Below, in pieces: positions 34,478 through 43,801 of a DNA stretch of 64,000 nucleotides. Where the stretch lies: positions 248,001 to 312,000 of the forward strand of contig NZ_WEGK01000008.1 in the NCBI RefSeq assembly GCF_009604405.1, in the 5' to 3' direction. Every line of letters begins with the position of its first letter. The stretch's first letter is position 1. The stretch comes from Nocardia macrotermitis. Its GTDB lineage: Bacteria > Actinomycetota > Actinomycetes > Mycobacteriales > Mycobacteriaceae. The notes under the pieces are model-generated. The model did no database searches and had not been told where the DNA came from. It worked only from the letters and a program-made list of their open reading frames with translations. The position numbers were made by a program, and so were the translations under genes.

Positions 34478-35443
34478 ATGCATGCGATTCAGGTTTCCGA
34501 GCTGGGCGGTCCCGAGGTCCTGCACTACACGGAGGTGTCCGATCCGGTGATCGGCCCCGGCCAGGTGCTCGTCGACACCGAGGCGATCGGCATCAACTTC
34601 ATCGATACGTACATCCGCAGCGGCGTGTATCAGACTGTGCCGCCGTATATTCCGGGCGCGGAGGGGTCCGGCGTGGTGACCGCCGTCGGCTCCGGGGTGA
34701 CCGATATCCGCGTCGGTGACCGGATCGCGTGGGCGGCCGGGCCGGGCAGTTACGCGGAGCGGGTCGCCGTCGAGGCCGCGGTGGCGGTCCCGGTGCCGGA
34801 GGGTGTGGAGCCGCCGGTCGCCGCGTCGGCGCTGTTGCAGGGCATGACCGCGCACTATCTGCTCGAGTCGGTCTACCGGCCCGAACCCGGGGAAACCGTG
34901 CTGGTGCACGCGGGTTCCGGCGGGGTGGGCCTGATCCTGACGCAGCTGGCCGTCTCGCGCGGCGTGCGCGTCATCACCACCGTCTCCACCGACGAGAAGG
35001 AGGCGCTCTCCCGCGAGGCCGGCGCCGCCGAGGTGCTGCGTTACGGCGACAGCCTCGCCGATCAGGTGCGCGCGCTGACCGACGGCGTCGGCGTGGCCGC
35101 GGTGTACGACGGCGTCGGCAAGGACACCTTCGAAGCCAGCCTCGCCTCGCTGCGCGTCCGCGGCATGCTGGCCCTGTTCGGCGGCGCCAGCGGCCAGGTC
35201 CCGCCGTTCGACCTGCAACGCCTCAACAGCGCCGGCTCCCTGTTCATCACCCGCCCCACCCTCGCCCACTACACCCGCGACCGCGCCGAATTGCTGTGGC
35301 GCGCAGGCGATATCATGAACGCCATCGCCGCGGGCACGCTGCACATCCGGGTCGGCGCGACCTACCCCCTCGCCGAAGCCGAACATGCACACCGGGATCT
35401 GGAGAGCCGCAACACCACCGGCTCGATCGTCCTGATTCCCTGA
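34478..35443 (+). CDS. qor: Quinone oxidoreductase (zeta-crystallin type)
   Basis: NADPH-dependent medium-chain reductase, 321 residues, without the catalytic zinc site. Family features: E-V-S-D-P-V-I-G-P-G-Q-V-L-V, I-D-T-Y-I-R-S-G-V-Y near 45-55, P-G-A-E-G-S-G-V-V and the NADPH glycine motif H-A-G-S-G-G-V-G (near 146-153). Likely reduces quinones or other electrophiles. Matches the M. tuberculosis qor position (Rv1454c). Confidence 0.92.
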   Translation: MHAIQVSELGGPEVLHYTEVSDPVIGPGQVLVDTEAIGINFIDTYIRSGVYQTVPPYIPGAEGSGVVTAVGSGVTDIRVGDRIAWAAGPGSYAERVAVEAAVAVPVPEGVEPPVAASALLQGMTAHYLLESVYRPEPGETVLVHAGSGGVGLILTQLAVSRGVRVITTVSTDEKEALSREAGAAEVLRYGDSLADQVRALTDGVGVAAVYDGVGKDTFEASLASLRVRGMLALFGGASGQVPPFDLQRLNSAGSLFITRPTLAHYTRDRAELLWRAGDIMNAIAAGTLHIRVGATYPLAEAEHAHRDLESRNTTGSIVLIP

Positions 35444-35455
35444 CGATCACCCCTT

Positions 35456-35493
35456 GCGACGAGGGTGACAGCCACGAGCGTCACCCTCGTCGC
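35456..35493. terminator. Hairpin terminator between convergent genes
   Basis: GCGACGAGGGTGAC and GTCACCCTCGTCGC pair perfectly over 14 bp with a 10-base loop, between qor (+) and the TetR gene (-). Confidence 0.78.
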
Positions 35494-35498
35494 GCGTA

Positions 35499-36107
35499 TC
35501 AGTAGTCCCGCCCGGTCAAACCCCGGTAGACGAACCGCGTGAGCCCCTCGACGGCCTCGTCGTCGCTCAGTTCCAGTACGCCGTCCTCGACTGCCTCGAG
35601 CAATCCATGGACCGCCAGGAACATCATCGCCAGGCTGGCCTCGGGGGTGCTGGGCAGCCGCAGGTCGGCGGCCTCGAAGCCGTCCAGATGATCGGCGACC
35701 TCATTGATGTGGTCCGCGGCGAAACGTGTTGCCACCCGGGCGAAATCCGCGTCGACCAGGGCGGCCTGATCCACCGCGTGCAGGACCGGCCAGTTCCGGC
35801 GGGTGAACCCCCAGTACGCCGCGACATGGAAGCGCACCGCGTCCGGATCGGTGAAGTCCGGATTGTGCTCCCGCGCCTCGGCCGCCGAATCCCCTTCGGC
35901 GGCAAAGTCTTCCAGTAGCGCCTGGAGCAACTCCTCCTTGCTCGCGAAGTGGTTGTAGAAGGAGCCCGCCGCGCGTCCGGCCGCCGTGGTGATGTCGGTG
36001 ATCTTGGTGTTCAGGTAGCCGCGCTCGGCGAACAATCGCCGGGCCGCGTCCTTGAGCGCCTGCTCGGTTTCCGCCGAACGCTCCTTGCGCCCGCTCTTCG
36101 CGGCCAT
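35499..36107 (-). CDS. TetR family regulator of the divergent monooxygenase
   Basis: The 202-residue TetR protein has a basic N-terminus, the HTH around T-D-I-T-T-A-A-G-R-A-A-G-S-F-Y-N-H-F, then A-S-K-E-E-L-L-Q-A-L and an acidic ligand domain. The ATG at 36107 follows GGAGG; a longer start at 36164 would sit inside the operator and was rejected. Two abutting CTGAAT-N4-ATTCA(G/C) sites lie in the 87-bp gap to the divergent FAD monooxygenase, so it probably represses both genes. Confidence 0.87.
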   Translation of the reverse strand: MAAKSGRKERSAETEQALKDAARRLFAERGYLNTKITDITTAAGRAAGSFYNHFASKEELLQALLEDFAAEGDSAAEAREHNPDFTDPDAVRFHVAAYWGFTRRNWPVLHAVDQAALVDADFARVATRFAADHINEVADHLDGFEAADLRLPSTPEASLAMMFLAVHGLLEAVEDGVLELSDDEAVEGLTRFVYRGLTGRDY

Positions 36108-36148
36108 CGCGACCACCTCCTTGACAGCGGACACTACCAACCTCAATA

Positions 36149-36164
36149 CTGAATCCACATTCAC
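36149..36164. promoter_or_regulatory. TetR operator, left copy
   Basis: CTGAATCCACATTCAC: CTGAAT-N4-ATTCAG with one mismatch. It abuts the perfect copy at 36164-36179. Confidence 0.65.
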
Positions 36165-36179
36165 TGAATATTGATTCAG
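36164..36179. promoter_or_regulatory. TetR operator, right copy
   Basis: CTGAATATTGATTCAG: perfect six-base arms around ATTG, centred about 23 bp upstream of the monooxygenase start. The centre is 15 bp from that of the left copy, so two dimers could bind. Confidence 0.7.
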
Positions 36180-36194
36180 ATTTGGAGATACACC

Positions 36195-37625
36195 ATGACC
36201 CCGCAGGTACTCGTCGCCGGAGCCGGCCCGACCGGACTCACCCTCGCCATCGATCTGGCCCGTCGGGGCGTGGGAGTGCGGATCATCGAGCAGGCCGCGG
36301 AATTCTTCGCCGGATCACGCGGCGACGGCCTCCAGCCGCGCACGCTCGAGGTGTTCGAGGATCTCGGCGTGCTGGGCGCGATCCACGCCGCGGGCATCCC
36401 GGTCCCGCTGACCCGGGTGTTCCTGGACGGCAGTCAGGTCACCGAGCGCCGCATGAGCGAACTGCGCAAGCCGACCCCGGCGGTGCCGTATCCGAATCCG
36501 TGGATGCTCGGCCAGTCCGATACCGAGGCGATCCTGCGCGCCCGCCTCGCCGAATTCGGTATCCGGGTCGAATTGTCCACTGCCCTGGCCACTTTCACCC
36601 AGGATGCGGACGGCGTCACCGCGACCCTGACCACCCCCGGTGGCGCGGAGACGGTGCGCGCGGACTATCTGATCGGCGCGGACGGCGGCCGCAGCACCGT
36701 GCGCAGGACGCTCGGCATCGCCTTCGAGGGCAGCACCGACGAGTCGATCCGGATGCTGCTCGGCGACGTCCCGGTCGATGCCCTGGATCTCGACTACGGT
36801 TACTGGTTCGCCGCCGCCGGTGCGCCGATGACCGGAATCTCGTTGACGCCGTTGGCCGGTCGCGAACTGTTCCAGTTCGCCGCGCCCCTGACGCAGGACG
36901 CCGAACCCACGCGCGCGGTACTCCAGGAGACGTTGGACCGATTCTCCGGACGCACCGACCTGAGCGTCGGCGAACCGGAGTGGTCGACGGTGTGGCGGCC
37001 GAATATCCGTCTGGCACAGCGTTTCCGGGTCGGCCGGGTGTTCCTGGCCGGCGACGCCGCGCACGCCCATCCCCCGACCGGCGGCCAGGGCCTGAACACC
37101 GGCGTGCAGGACGGTTACAACCTGGGCTGGAAGCTGGCCGCCGCACTCGACGGCGACCCCGCACCGCTGGACACCTACGAATCCGAGCGTCGCGGGGTCG
37201 CCGCGCGAGTCCTGGGCCTGAGCACGGCGCTGTTGGACAAATACGTCTCCGGCGACCAGGACGCGATGGACCGCGGCGAGGACACCCAGCAGCTCGACAT
37301 CACCTACCGCGCAACGGATGCCACCGGTCAACTGGTCGCGGGCGACCGCGCACCCGACGCACCGCTGCGCCGCGCCGACGGCAGCACCGTGCGGCTGTTC
37401 GAGCTGTTCCGCGGACCCCACGCGACCCTGCTGAACTTCGGCGGCGAAACCACCTCCGCAACTACCGCCACCCACACGTATTCGCTGGTCGGACCCGATA
37501 TCACCCCCCACGACGGACAACTCGTCGCGATCGGCGGACACGCCTTCACCGACTACGCCGCGGTTCCCGGAACCCGGGTGCTGATCCGCCCCGACGGATA
37601 CCTCGCCCGCCGCGACGACAGGTGA
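36195..37625 (+). CDS. FAD-dependent aromatic monooxygenase (PheA/TfdB type)
   Basis: Flavin hydroxylase of 476 residues, probably acting on an aromatic or polyketide-like substrate with NAD(P)H. N-terminal FAD motif A-G-A-G-P-T-G-L, the D-G motif G-A-D-G-G-R-S-T-V-R-R, and the second FAD motif F-L-A-G-D-A-A-H-A-H-P-P-T-G-G-Q-G-L-N-T-G. A C-terminal thioredoxin-like domain (about 380-476) is present but short. ATG 36195 follows GGAG. Divergent from a TetR gene with paired operators; such pairs often handle antibiotic or xenobiotic substrates. Confidence 0.9.
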   Translation: MTPQVLVAGAGPTGLTLAIDLARRGVGVRIIEQAAEFFAGSRGDGLQPRTLEVFEDLGVLGAIHAAGIPVPLTRVFLDGSQVTERRMSELRKPTPAVPYPNPWMLGQSDTEAILRARLAEFGIRVELSTALATFTQDADGVTATLTTPGGAETVRADYLIGADGGRSTVRRTLGIAFEGSTDESIRMLLGDVPVDALDLDYGYWFAAAGAPMTGISLTPLAGRELFQFAAPLTQDAEPTRAVLQETLDRFSGRTDLSVGEPEWSTVWRPNIRLAQRFRVGRVFLAGDAAHAHPPTGGQGLNTGVQDGYNLGWKLAAALDGDPAPLDTYESERRGVAARVLGLSTALLDKYVSGDQDAMDRGEDTQQLDITYRATDATGQLVAGDRAPDAPLRRADGSTVRLFELFRGPHATLLNFGGETTSATTATHTYSLVGPDITPHDGQLVAIGGHAFTDYAAVPGTRVLIRPDGYLARRDDR

Positions 37626-37766
37626 CCCGGCTGCGGCGCGGCAGTGCCGATAATGCATCATCTGTGCTGCCGCGCAAGCCGATTCGCCCGGATCCCCGTA
37701 CCCTTTACGGTGGCCGGGCAGCTGCTCGCTCGGTCGGCAACGAGGCATCGGGCAGGGGTTGATCAG

Positions 37767-38990
37767 ATGTTGGTGAAGGTTCGTGGTGACGACCCGTCGC
37801 GGCTGTCCAGCACCGAACGCACGGTGGTGAACTGGCTCAAGTCGTGGACCGGCGCGCACGCGTTACCCGGCATCGCGGTCGTCAAGTCCGAGGGCGCGGA
37901 CGTCATCGTGTGGACGCCCAAGACGTGCGTGGTCGTGGTGTTGAAGGGCTTCACCGAGCGGGTGAACGGCACCCTGGTCTGTGCGGCGGCCGAACCGTGG
38001 ACGATCGAGGGCGAGATCGCCCCGCTCGAGGGTGTGCAGACCGGGACCGAGCCGATGGAGGAGGTCAACGCCCGCACCCGCGCGCTGGAGCACGAGTTGC
38101 GTTCGGCGCCGGGCCGCGAATCGGTGGCGGTGACCGGCATCGTGCTGGTGATCCCCCAGCTCGGTACGCGGATCGCGTTGGAGAAGGGGCCGCTGCCCAG
38201 CGGGATCGACGTGGTCGTCGGCGACGGCCCGTCCTCGCTGCGCGCCTACTTCAACCGGATCGCCGGTGACGAGTCCGGCAACAATCCGATCCCCGCCGAC
38301 AGCTGGGATGCCGCGCAGGTCGGCCAGGCGCTGGGCGCACTCGGATTCGCCGCCGCCGCAACCTATTCCGATCTGATCGCGGAGGGCTTCCCGGCACCCC
38401 GCGCCGATCGCGGCCGCCCCCGCGATCCCGCTCCGGTCGACGCCCCACCGCAGCCCGCGCCGGTCGCCCCGGCACCGGCCGGTCCGGCCGTACCGATCCC
38501 GGCCGCGCCGCTCACCGGCAGCGCGCCGCGACCGCAGCCCAAGCCCCGGCCGCAGCAACCGCCGCCGCCACAGCAGCCCGGACCCGCGCAACAGCCCGCC
38601 GGCCAATTCGCGCCGCCGCCGGGTTTCCCGCAGCAGCCCCCGCCGCAACAGCCGGGCGAATCCTTCTCCGCCGCACCGCAGTACCCGAGCCAGTCGGGTC
38701 CGTACTCGGTGCCGTTCGACCCGCGTCCGGCTCCCGAGGAACCGCGCCGACGTGGCCGCAGCGTCGTTCCGCTGGTGCTGCTGGCGTTCCTGGTGATCGT
38801 GCTGGCGGTCGCGGCGACCTGCACCGGCGGCGGCAACACCGAACATCCCAGTACCGGGCCCGGGGTTTCCACCACGTCGGAATCAGATGTGTTCACCACG
38901 CCCAGCGGGACCACGACGCCTGATCCGACGATCCCGTCCGAGACGATCGGCCCCGTGTGCTATCCGCTGCAACCGTGCCCGGGTAGGTGA
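37767..38990 (+). CDS. Membrane-anchored hypothetical protein with NERD-like N-terminus
   Basis: Unknown function, 407 residues. Residues 1-110 (T-E-R-T-V-V-N-W-L-K-S, V-K-S-E-G-A-D-V-I-V-W-T-P and V-V-V-V-L-K-G-F) faintly resemble a NERD nuclease-related domain but lack its E-x-K catalytic pair. Next comes a long Pro/Gln-rich linker (about 215-325), a single membrane helix (P-L-V-L-L-A-F-L-V-I-V-L-A-V) and a short Thr/Ser/Pro-rich outer tail with cysteines. So a cytoplasmic domain is tethered to the membrane. ATG 37767 chosen because upstream sequence loses protein character. Confidence 0.65.
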   Translation: MLVKVRGDDPSRLSSTERTVVNWLKSWTGAHALPGIAVVKSEGADVIVWTPKTCVVVVLKGFTERVNGTLVCAAAEPWTIEGEIAPLEGVQTGTEPMEEVNARTRALEHELRSAPGRESVAVTGIVLVIPQLGTRIALEKGPLPSGIDVVVGDGPSSLRAYFNRIAGDESGNNPIPADSWDAAQVGQALGALGFAAAATYSDLIAEGFPAPRADRGRPRDPAPVDAPPQPAPVAPAPAGPAVPIPAAPLTGSAPRPQPKPRPQQPPPPQQPGPAQQPAGQFAPPPGFPQQPPPQQPGESFSAAPQYPSQSGPYSVPFDPRPAPEEPRRRGRSVVPLVLLAFLVIVLAVAATCTGGGNTEHPSTGPGVSTTSESDVFTTPSGTTTPDPTIPSETIGPVCYPLQPCPGR

Positions 38991-39039
38991 GAATCCCGCC
39001 TCGCTCCGACGGGTTCTCGACCCCCTGACAGACAAGATC

Positions 39040-39068
39040 CGGCCCCCGAAACCTGGTTTCGGGGGCCG
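39040..39068. terminator. Hairpin terminator between convergent genes
   Basis: CGGCCCCCGAAACC and GGTTTCGGGGGCCG pair perfectly about one base, between the hypothetical gene (+) and ctaB (-). Confidence 0.8.
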
Positions 39069-39178
39069 GAGGCGGCTTCGCAGCCGATACGTTCGACGTG
39101 ATCACCGGACAGTCGCGCGGCCCCGGATACCGCAGGGCCACACGAGAATCCGGCCGCAACGCGATCCGGTCGCGGACC

Positions 39179-40162
39179 TCAGAACAGCGTATGCCCGATG
39201 CTGTGCCACCCGAGCACGGAATCCACTGCCAGACCGCAGAATACGACCGCGAGATAGTTGTTCGACTGGAGGAACAACCGCAGCGGCTTCACCGACTCCC
39301 CCCGGCGCACACCGGAATACAGCTGATGCGCCATCAGCAGGAACCAGGCCCCGGCCACCAGCGCGACCGCCGCGTAGATGACGCCCGTCGCGGGAATCAG
39401 TGCCAGCGTTGCCAATACGGTCAGCCACGTGTAGACGACGATCTGCTTCGTGACGGCCTTCTCGGTCGCCACCACCGGCAGCATCGGCACCCCGGCCGCG
39501 CGGTAGTCCTCCTTGTAGCGCATGGCCAGCGCCCAGGTGTGCGGCGGCGTCCAGAAGAAGATCACCAGGAACAGCACCAGCGCGGGCCAGCCGATGGTGC
39601 CGGTCTCCGCCGACCAGCCCACCAGCACCGGCATACATCCCGCGGCGCCGCCCCACACCACGTTCTGCGAGGTGCGCCGCTTGAGCCCGAGGGTGTAGAC
39701 GAAGACGTAGAACAGGATCGTCGCGACGACCAGCAGGCCGGACAGCAGATTCGCCTGCCACCACAGCCACGCGAACGAACCGATGCCCAGCGCGAGTCCG
39801 AAGACGAACGCGTTGCGCGTCGGCACCGCCTCGCGCGCCAGCGGCCGCTTGGAGGTCCGCTTCATCACCTTGTCGATATCGGCGTCGGCGACGCAGTTCA
39901 GGGTGTTCGCGCTCGCCGCGCCCATCCAGCCGCCGAACAGCGTGGCCAGGATCAGCCCGATGTCTACGTGGCCACGATGCGCCAGCAGCATCGTCGGGAT
40001 CGTCGCGACCAGCAGCAGTTCGATGACGCGCGGTTTGGTCAGCGCGATGTACGCCAGCACGCGGCGGGTGAACGCCGACAACGGCCCGGTACCGGTGACG
40101 CGATCAGCCAGCACCGTCCCGGAGGAACCGTGCGCATCACCCGGCTGTTGCCCAATCCGCAC
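39179..40162 (-). CDS. ctaB: Protoheme IX farnesyltransferase (CtaB)
   Basis: Converts heme B to heme O by farnesylation, the step before CtaA. The 327-residue UbiA-type membrane protein has about nine helices and both acidic motifs: N-C-V-A-D-A-D-I-D-K-V-M-K-R-T-S-K-R-P-L for prenyl-diphosphate Mg2+ binding, and Y-K-E-D-Y-R-A-A-G later. The N-terminal 25 residues are polar and the first codon could be slightly later. Divergent from tkt. Confidence 0.94.
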   Translation of the reverse strand: MRIGQQPGDAHGSSGTVLADRVTGTGPLSAFTRRVLAYIALTKPRVIELLLVATIPTMLLAHRGHVDIGLILATLFGGWMGAASANTLNCVADADIDKVMKRTSKRPLAREAVPTRNAFVFGLALGIGSFAWLWWQANLLSGLLVVATILFYVFVYTLGLKRRTSQNVVWGGAAGCMPVLVGWSAETGTIGWPALVLFLVIFFWTPPHTWALAMRYKEDYRAAGVPMLPVVATEKAVTKQIVVYTWLTVLATLALIPATGVIYAAVALVAGAWFLLMAHQLYSGVRRGESVKPLRLFLQSNNYLAVVFCGLAVDSVLGWHSIGHTLF

Positions 40163-40520
40163 TGTTTCTCCTCGCAGGTGGTGCTCGATCCGGTCACGGA
40201 ACTCAGCGCGCCAGGCTCGCCGGTACTACCCTGGACCAGGGCACACCGTCGGCGGCGCGGCCGACTACTACAGACGATGGTAGACCCAGCCGGGATACGC
40301 TCCGGCACCGCCCGCCGCGAATCATGCGCCGCCGCAAACACGACGCGCCCGCGAGACATCGGCGTCAGCGCGGCGATCCGCCTTCCGCCGCCGTCGATTC
40401 GGACACGAATCCCGATCAGCAGGGTTCCTTCCGCGCTCGCACACGCGGCCTCTAGGGTGGTGTGCACAACAGCCCGAACCCGCCGCTGAAGTTGACGAGA
40501 AGGTCAGGAGAACTCCGGTC
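40163..40520. other. Divergent promoter region of ctaB and tkt
   Basis: About 358 bases without a credible gene. It must carry both promoters; I see no clear palindrome or named operator. An AGGAG lies just before the tkt GTG. Confidence 0.5.
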
Positions 40521-42665
40521 GTGTCAGTCACAGACGACATCCGCTCCCTCACCCAGCCGAACCATCCGGACGACTGGACCGAACTGGACACCAAGGCCGT
40601 CGACACGGTCCGCGTGCTCGCCGCGGACGCTGTGCAGCAGGCCGGAAATGGCCACCCCGGCACCGCGATGAGCCTCGCGCCGCTGGCGTACTCGCTGTAC
40701 CAGCGCGTCATGCGCCTGGACCCGAGCGATCCCGAATGGGTCGGCCGCGACCGATTCGTGCTGTCCTGCGGGCATTCCAGCCTCACCCAGTACATCCAGC
40801 TGTATCTGGCCGGATTCGGCCTCGAGCTGCACGATCTGGAGAACCTGCGCAAGTGGGGTTCGCTGACCCCCGGCCACCCCGAGTACCGGCACACCGCGGG
40901 CGTGGAGATCACCACCGGCCCGCTGGGTCAGGGTCTGGCCTCCGCGGTCGGCATGGCGATGGCGGCCCGTCGCGAGCGCGGCCTGTTCGATCCGTCGGCC
41001 GCGACCGGGGCCAGCCCCTTCGACCATTTCATCTACGTCATCGCCTCCGACGGTGACATCGAGGAGGGCGTCACCTCCGAGGCCTCCTCGCTCGCGGGCA
41101 CCCAGCAGCTCGGCAACCTGGTCGTGATCTACGACGACAACAAGATCTCCATCGAGGACGACACCACCATCGCGCTGTCCGAGGACACCGCCGCGCGGTA
41201 CCGCGCCTACGGCTGGCACGTCCAGGTCGTCGAGGGCGGCGAGAACGTCGCGGGCATCGAGGCCGCGATCGAGGCCGCCAAGGCCGTCACCGATCAGCCC
41301 TCGTTCATCCTGCTGCGCACCATCATCGGCTACCCGGCCCCCACCAAGATGAACACCGGTTCCGCGCACGGCGCGGCGCTGGGCGCGGAAGAGGTCGCGG
41401 GCACCAAGCGCGCGCTGGGCTTCGATCCCGAGAAGTCGTTCGACGTGGACGACGCCGTCATCGGCCACACCCGCAACAACGCCGCGGACCGCGCCAAGGC
41501 CGCCCGCGCCACCTGGCAGGACGCCTTCGACGCGTGGGCGCAGGCCAACCCGGAGAACAAGACGCTGTTCGATCGCCTCCAGGCCCGGCAGCTGCCCGAG
41601 GGCTGGGCCGAGAGCCTGCCGTCCTGGGACGCCGACCCGAAGGGCACCTCCACCCGCAAGGCGTCGGGCAAGTCGCTGGCCGCGCTCGCGCCGGTGCTGC
41701 CCGAACTCTGGGGCGGCTCGGCCGACCTGGCCGAATCCAACAACACCACGATGCCCGAGGTGCCCAGCTTCGGCCCGCAGTCCATCTCGACCGGGATGTG
41801 GAAGGCCGACCCGTACGGCCGCACCCTGCACTTCGGTGTGCGCGAGCACGCGATGGGCGCGATCCTCAACGGCATCGCCCTGCACGGCCCGACCCGCCCG
41901 TACGGCGGCACCTTCCTGGTGTTCTCCGATTACATGCGGCCCTCGGTGCGCCTGGCCGCGCTGATGCGCGTTCCGGCGATCTACGTCTGGACGCACGACT
42001 CCATCGGCCTCGGCGAGGACGGCCCGACCCACCAGCCGATCGAGCACCTCGCCGCGCTGCGCGCCATCCCGGGCCTGAACGTCATCCGCCCCGGCGACGC
42101 CAACGAGACCGCGCACGCCTGGCGCACCATCCTGGAACTGGACAGCGCCGAACGGCATTCGCACTTCACCCCCGCCGACGGCGCGCACATCGACGGCCCG
42201 TCCGCGCTGGCGCTGACCCGCCAGGATGTTCCGGTGCTCGAGGGCGCCAGCTACGACGGCGTCCGGCGCGGCGGTTACGTGCTGGCCGAATCCTCCACTG
42301 ACACACCGCAGGCCATCCTGATCGCGACCGGTTCGGAAGTTCAGCTCGCGGTCGAGGCGCGGACTAGGCTGGAGGCGCAGGGTATCGGCACCCGCGTGGT
42401 GTCCATGCCGTGTGTTGAGTGGTTCGACGCGCAGGACGAGACCTACCGCGACGAGGTGCTGCCGCCGCAGGTCAAGGCTCGCGTCACCGTCGAGGCCGGA
42501 ATCGCGATGCCGTGGCACCGGTTCTCGGGTGACGCCGGTGAGAACGTCTCGATCGAGCACTTCGGTGCCTCGGCCGACTACAAGACCCTGTTCCGCGAGT
42601 TCGGCATCACCGCCGACGCCGTGGTCGAGGCCGCTCAGCGTTCGCTCGACAAGGTGAAGGGATAA
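40521..42665 (+). CDS. tkt: Transketolase
   Basis: TPP enzyme moving two-carbon units between sugar phosphates in the non-oxidative pentose phosphate pathway. At 714 residues it is full length. Motifs: G-N-G-H-P-G-T-A-M near the start, the TPP/Mg site S-D-G-D-I-E-E-G, the linker G-S-A-H-G-A-A-L-G, and the second domain with F-G-V-R-E-H-A-M-G-A-I and H-D-S-I-G-L-G-E-D-G-P-T-H-Q-P. GTG 40521. First gene of tkt-tal-zwf-opcA-pgl. Confidence 0.97.
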   Translation: MSVTDDIRSLTQPNHPDDWTELDTKAVDTVRVLAADAVQQAGNGHPGTAMSLAPLAYSLYQRVMRLDPSDPEWVGRDRFVLSCGHSSLTQYIQLYLAGFGLELHDLENLRKWGSLTPGHPEYRHTAGVEITTGPLGQGLASAVGMAMAARRERGLFDPSAATGASPFDHFIYVIASDGDIEEGVTSEASSLAGTQQLGNLVVIYDDNKISIEDDTTIALSEDTAARYRAYGWHVQVVEGGENVAGIEAAIEAAKAVTDQPSFILLRTIIGYPAPTKMNTGSAHGAALGAEEVAGTKRALGFDPEKSFDVDDAVIGHTRNNAADRAKAARATWQDAFDAWAQANPENKTLFDRLQARQLPEGWAESLPSWDADPKGTSTRKASGKSLAALAPVLPELWGGSADLAESNNTTMPEVPSFGPQSISTGMWKADPYGRTLHFGVREHAMGAILNGIALHGPTRPYGGTFLVFSDYMRPSVRLAALMRVPAIYVWTHDSIGLGEDGPTHQPIEHLAALRAIPGLNVIRPGDANETAHAWRTILELDSAERHSHFTPADGAHIDGPSALALTRQDVPVLEGASYDGVRRGGYVLAESSTDTPQAILIATGSEVQLAVEARTRLEAQGIGTRVVSMPCVEWFDAQDETYRDEVLPPQVKARVTVEAGIAMPWHRFSGDAGENVSIEHFGASADYKTLFREFGITADAVVEAAQRSLDKVKG

Positions 42666-42668
42666 GCA

Positions 42669-43796
42669 ATGGCCCAGAACGAGAACCTCGCCGCGCTGTC
42701 CGCGGCGGGTGTGTCGGTGTGGCTCGACGATCTGTCCCGCGACCGCATCCGGTCCGGGAACCTCGCCGACCTCATCGCCACCCGCAGCGTCGTCGGCGTG
42801 ACCACCAATCCGACCATCTTCCAGGGCGCGCTGAGCAAGGGCGACGCCTACGACGAGCAGGTCAAGGAGCTCGCGGCGCGGGGCGCGGACGTCGATTCGG
42901 CGATCCGCACCATCACCACCGACGACGTCCGCGCCGCCTGTGACGTGTTCGCCCCGACCTTCGAGGCCTCCGGCGGCGTCGACGGCCGCGTCTCCATCGA
43001 GGTCGACCCGCGCCTGGCCTTCGACACCGACCAGACCGTCGCGCAGGCGATCGAGCTGTGGAAGATCGTCGACCGGCCGAACCTGCTGATCAAGATCCCG
43101 GCGACCGAGCCGGGCCTGCCCGCGATCACCAAGGTGATCGGCGAGGGCATCAGCGTCAACGTGACGCTGATCTTCTCGGTGCAGCGCTACATCAGCGTGA
43201 TGGGCGCGTACCTGGACGGTCTGCGCAACGCGAAGATCGCCGGGCACGATCTGGCCAAGATCCATTCCGTCGCTTCGTTCTTCGTCTCCCGCGTGGACTC
43301 CGAGATCGACAAGCGGCTGGAGACCATCGGCACCCCCGAGGCGCTGGCGTTGCGCGGCAAGGCCGGAATCGCCAACGCGCGCTTGGCATATGCGGCGTAC
43401 CAGGACGTCTTCGACGGCGGCAAGCACACCTCGACCTTCGCGCATCTGGCCGCGTCGGGCGGGGCGAACGTGCAGCGTCCGCTGTGGGCCTCGACCGGCG
43501 TGAAGAACCCGGACTACCCCGACACCATGTACATCACCGAACTCGTCGGCCCCAGCACGGTGAACACGTTGCCGGAGAAGACACTTCAGGCGTTCGCCGA
43601 CCACGGCGCCCTCGACGGTGACGCGGTCTCGGGCAAGGGCGCGCAGGCGCAGGAGATCTTCGACCAGCTCACCGCCGCCGGCATCGATCTGGCCGACGTG
43701 TTCGACGTGCTCGAGCGCGAGGGCGTGGACAAGTTCGAGAAGTCCTGGGAAGAGTTGCTCACCGCCACCACCGCCGAACTCGACGGAAACCGGTAG
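42669..43796 (+). CDS. tal: Transaldolase
   Basis: Transfers three-carbon units between sugar phosphates. The 375-residue class fits the actinobacterial transaldolase type: G-V-T-T-N-P-T-I-F, the Schiff-base lysine in L-L-I-K-I-P-A-T, N-V-T-L-I-F-S, and R-P-L-W-A-S-T-G-V-K. Three bases separate it from the tkt stop. Confidence 0.96.
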   Translation: MAQNENLAALSAAGVSVWLDDLSRDRIRSGNLADLIATRSVVGVTTNPTIFQGALSKGDAYDEQVKELAARGADVDSAIRTITTDDVRAACDVFAPTFEASGGVDGRVSIEVDPRLAFDTDQTVAQAIELWKIVDRPNLLIKIPATEPGLPAITKVIGEGISVNVTLIFSVQRYISVMGAYLDGLRNAKIAGHDLAKIHSVASFFVSRVDSEIDKRLETIGTPEALALRGKAGIANARLAYAAYQDVFDGGKHTSTFAHLAASGGANVQRPLWASTGVKNPDYPDTMYITELVGPSTVNTLPEKTLQAFADHGALDGDAVSGKGAQAQEIFDQLTAAGIDLADVFDVLEREGVDKFEKSWEELLTATTAELDGNR

Positions 43797-43801
43797 CGCC
43801 G

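Noticed and set aside
40524..43604. Open frame of 1,026 codons on the minus strand across tkt and tal
   Set aside because: It is an antisense mirror of two certain enzymes in high-GC DNA, with no recognisable domain.
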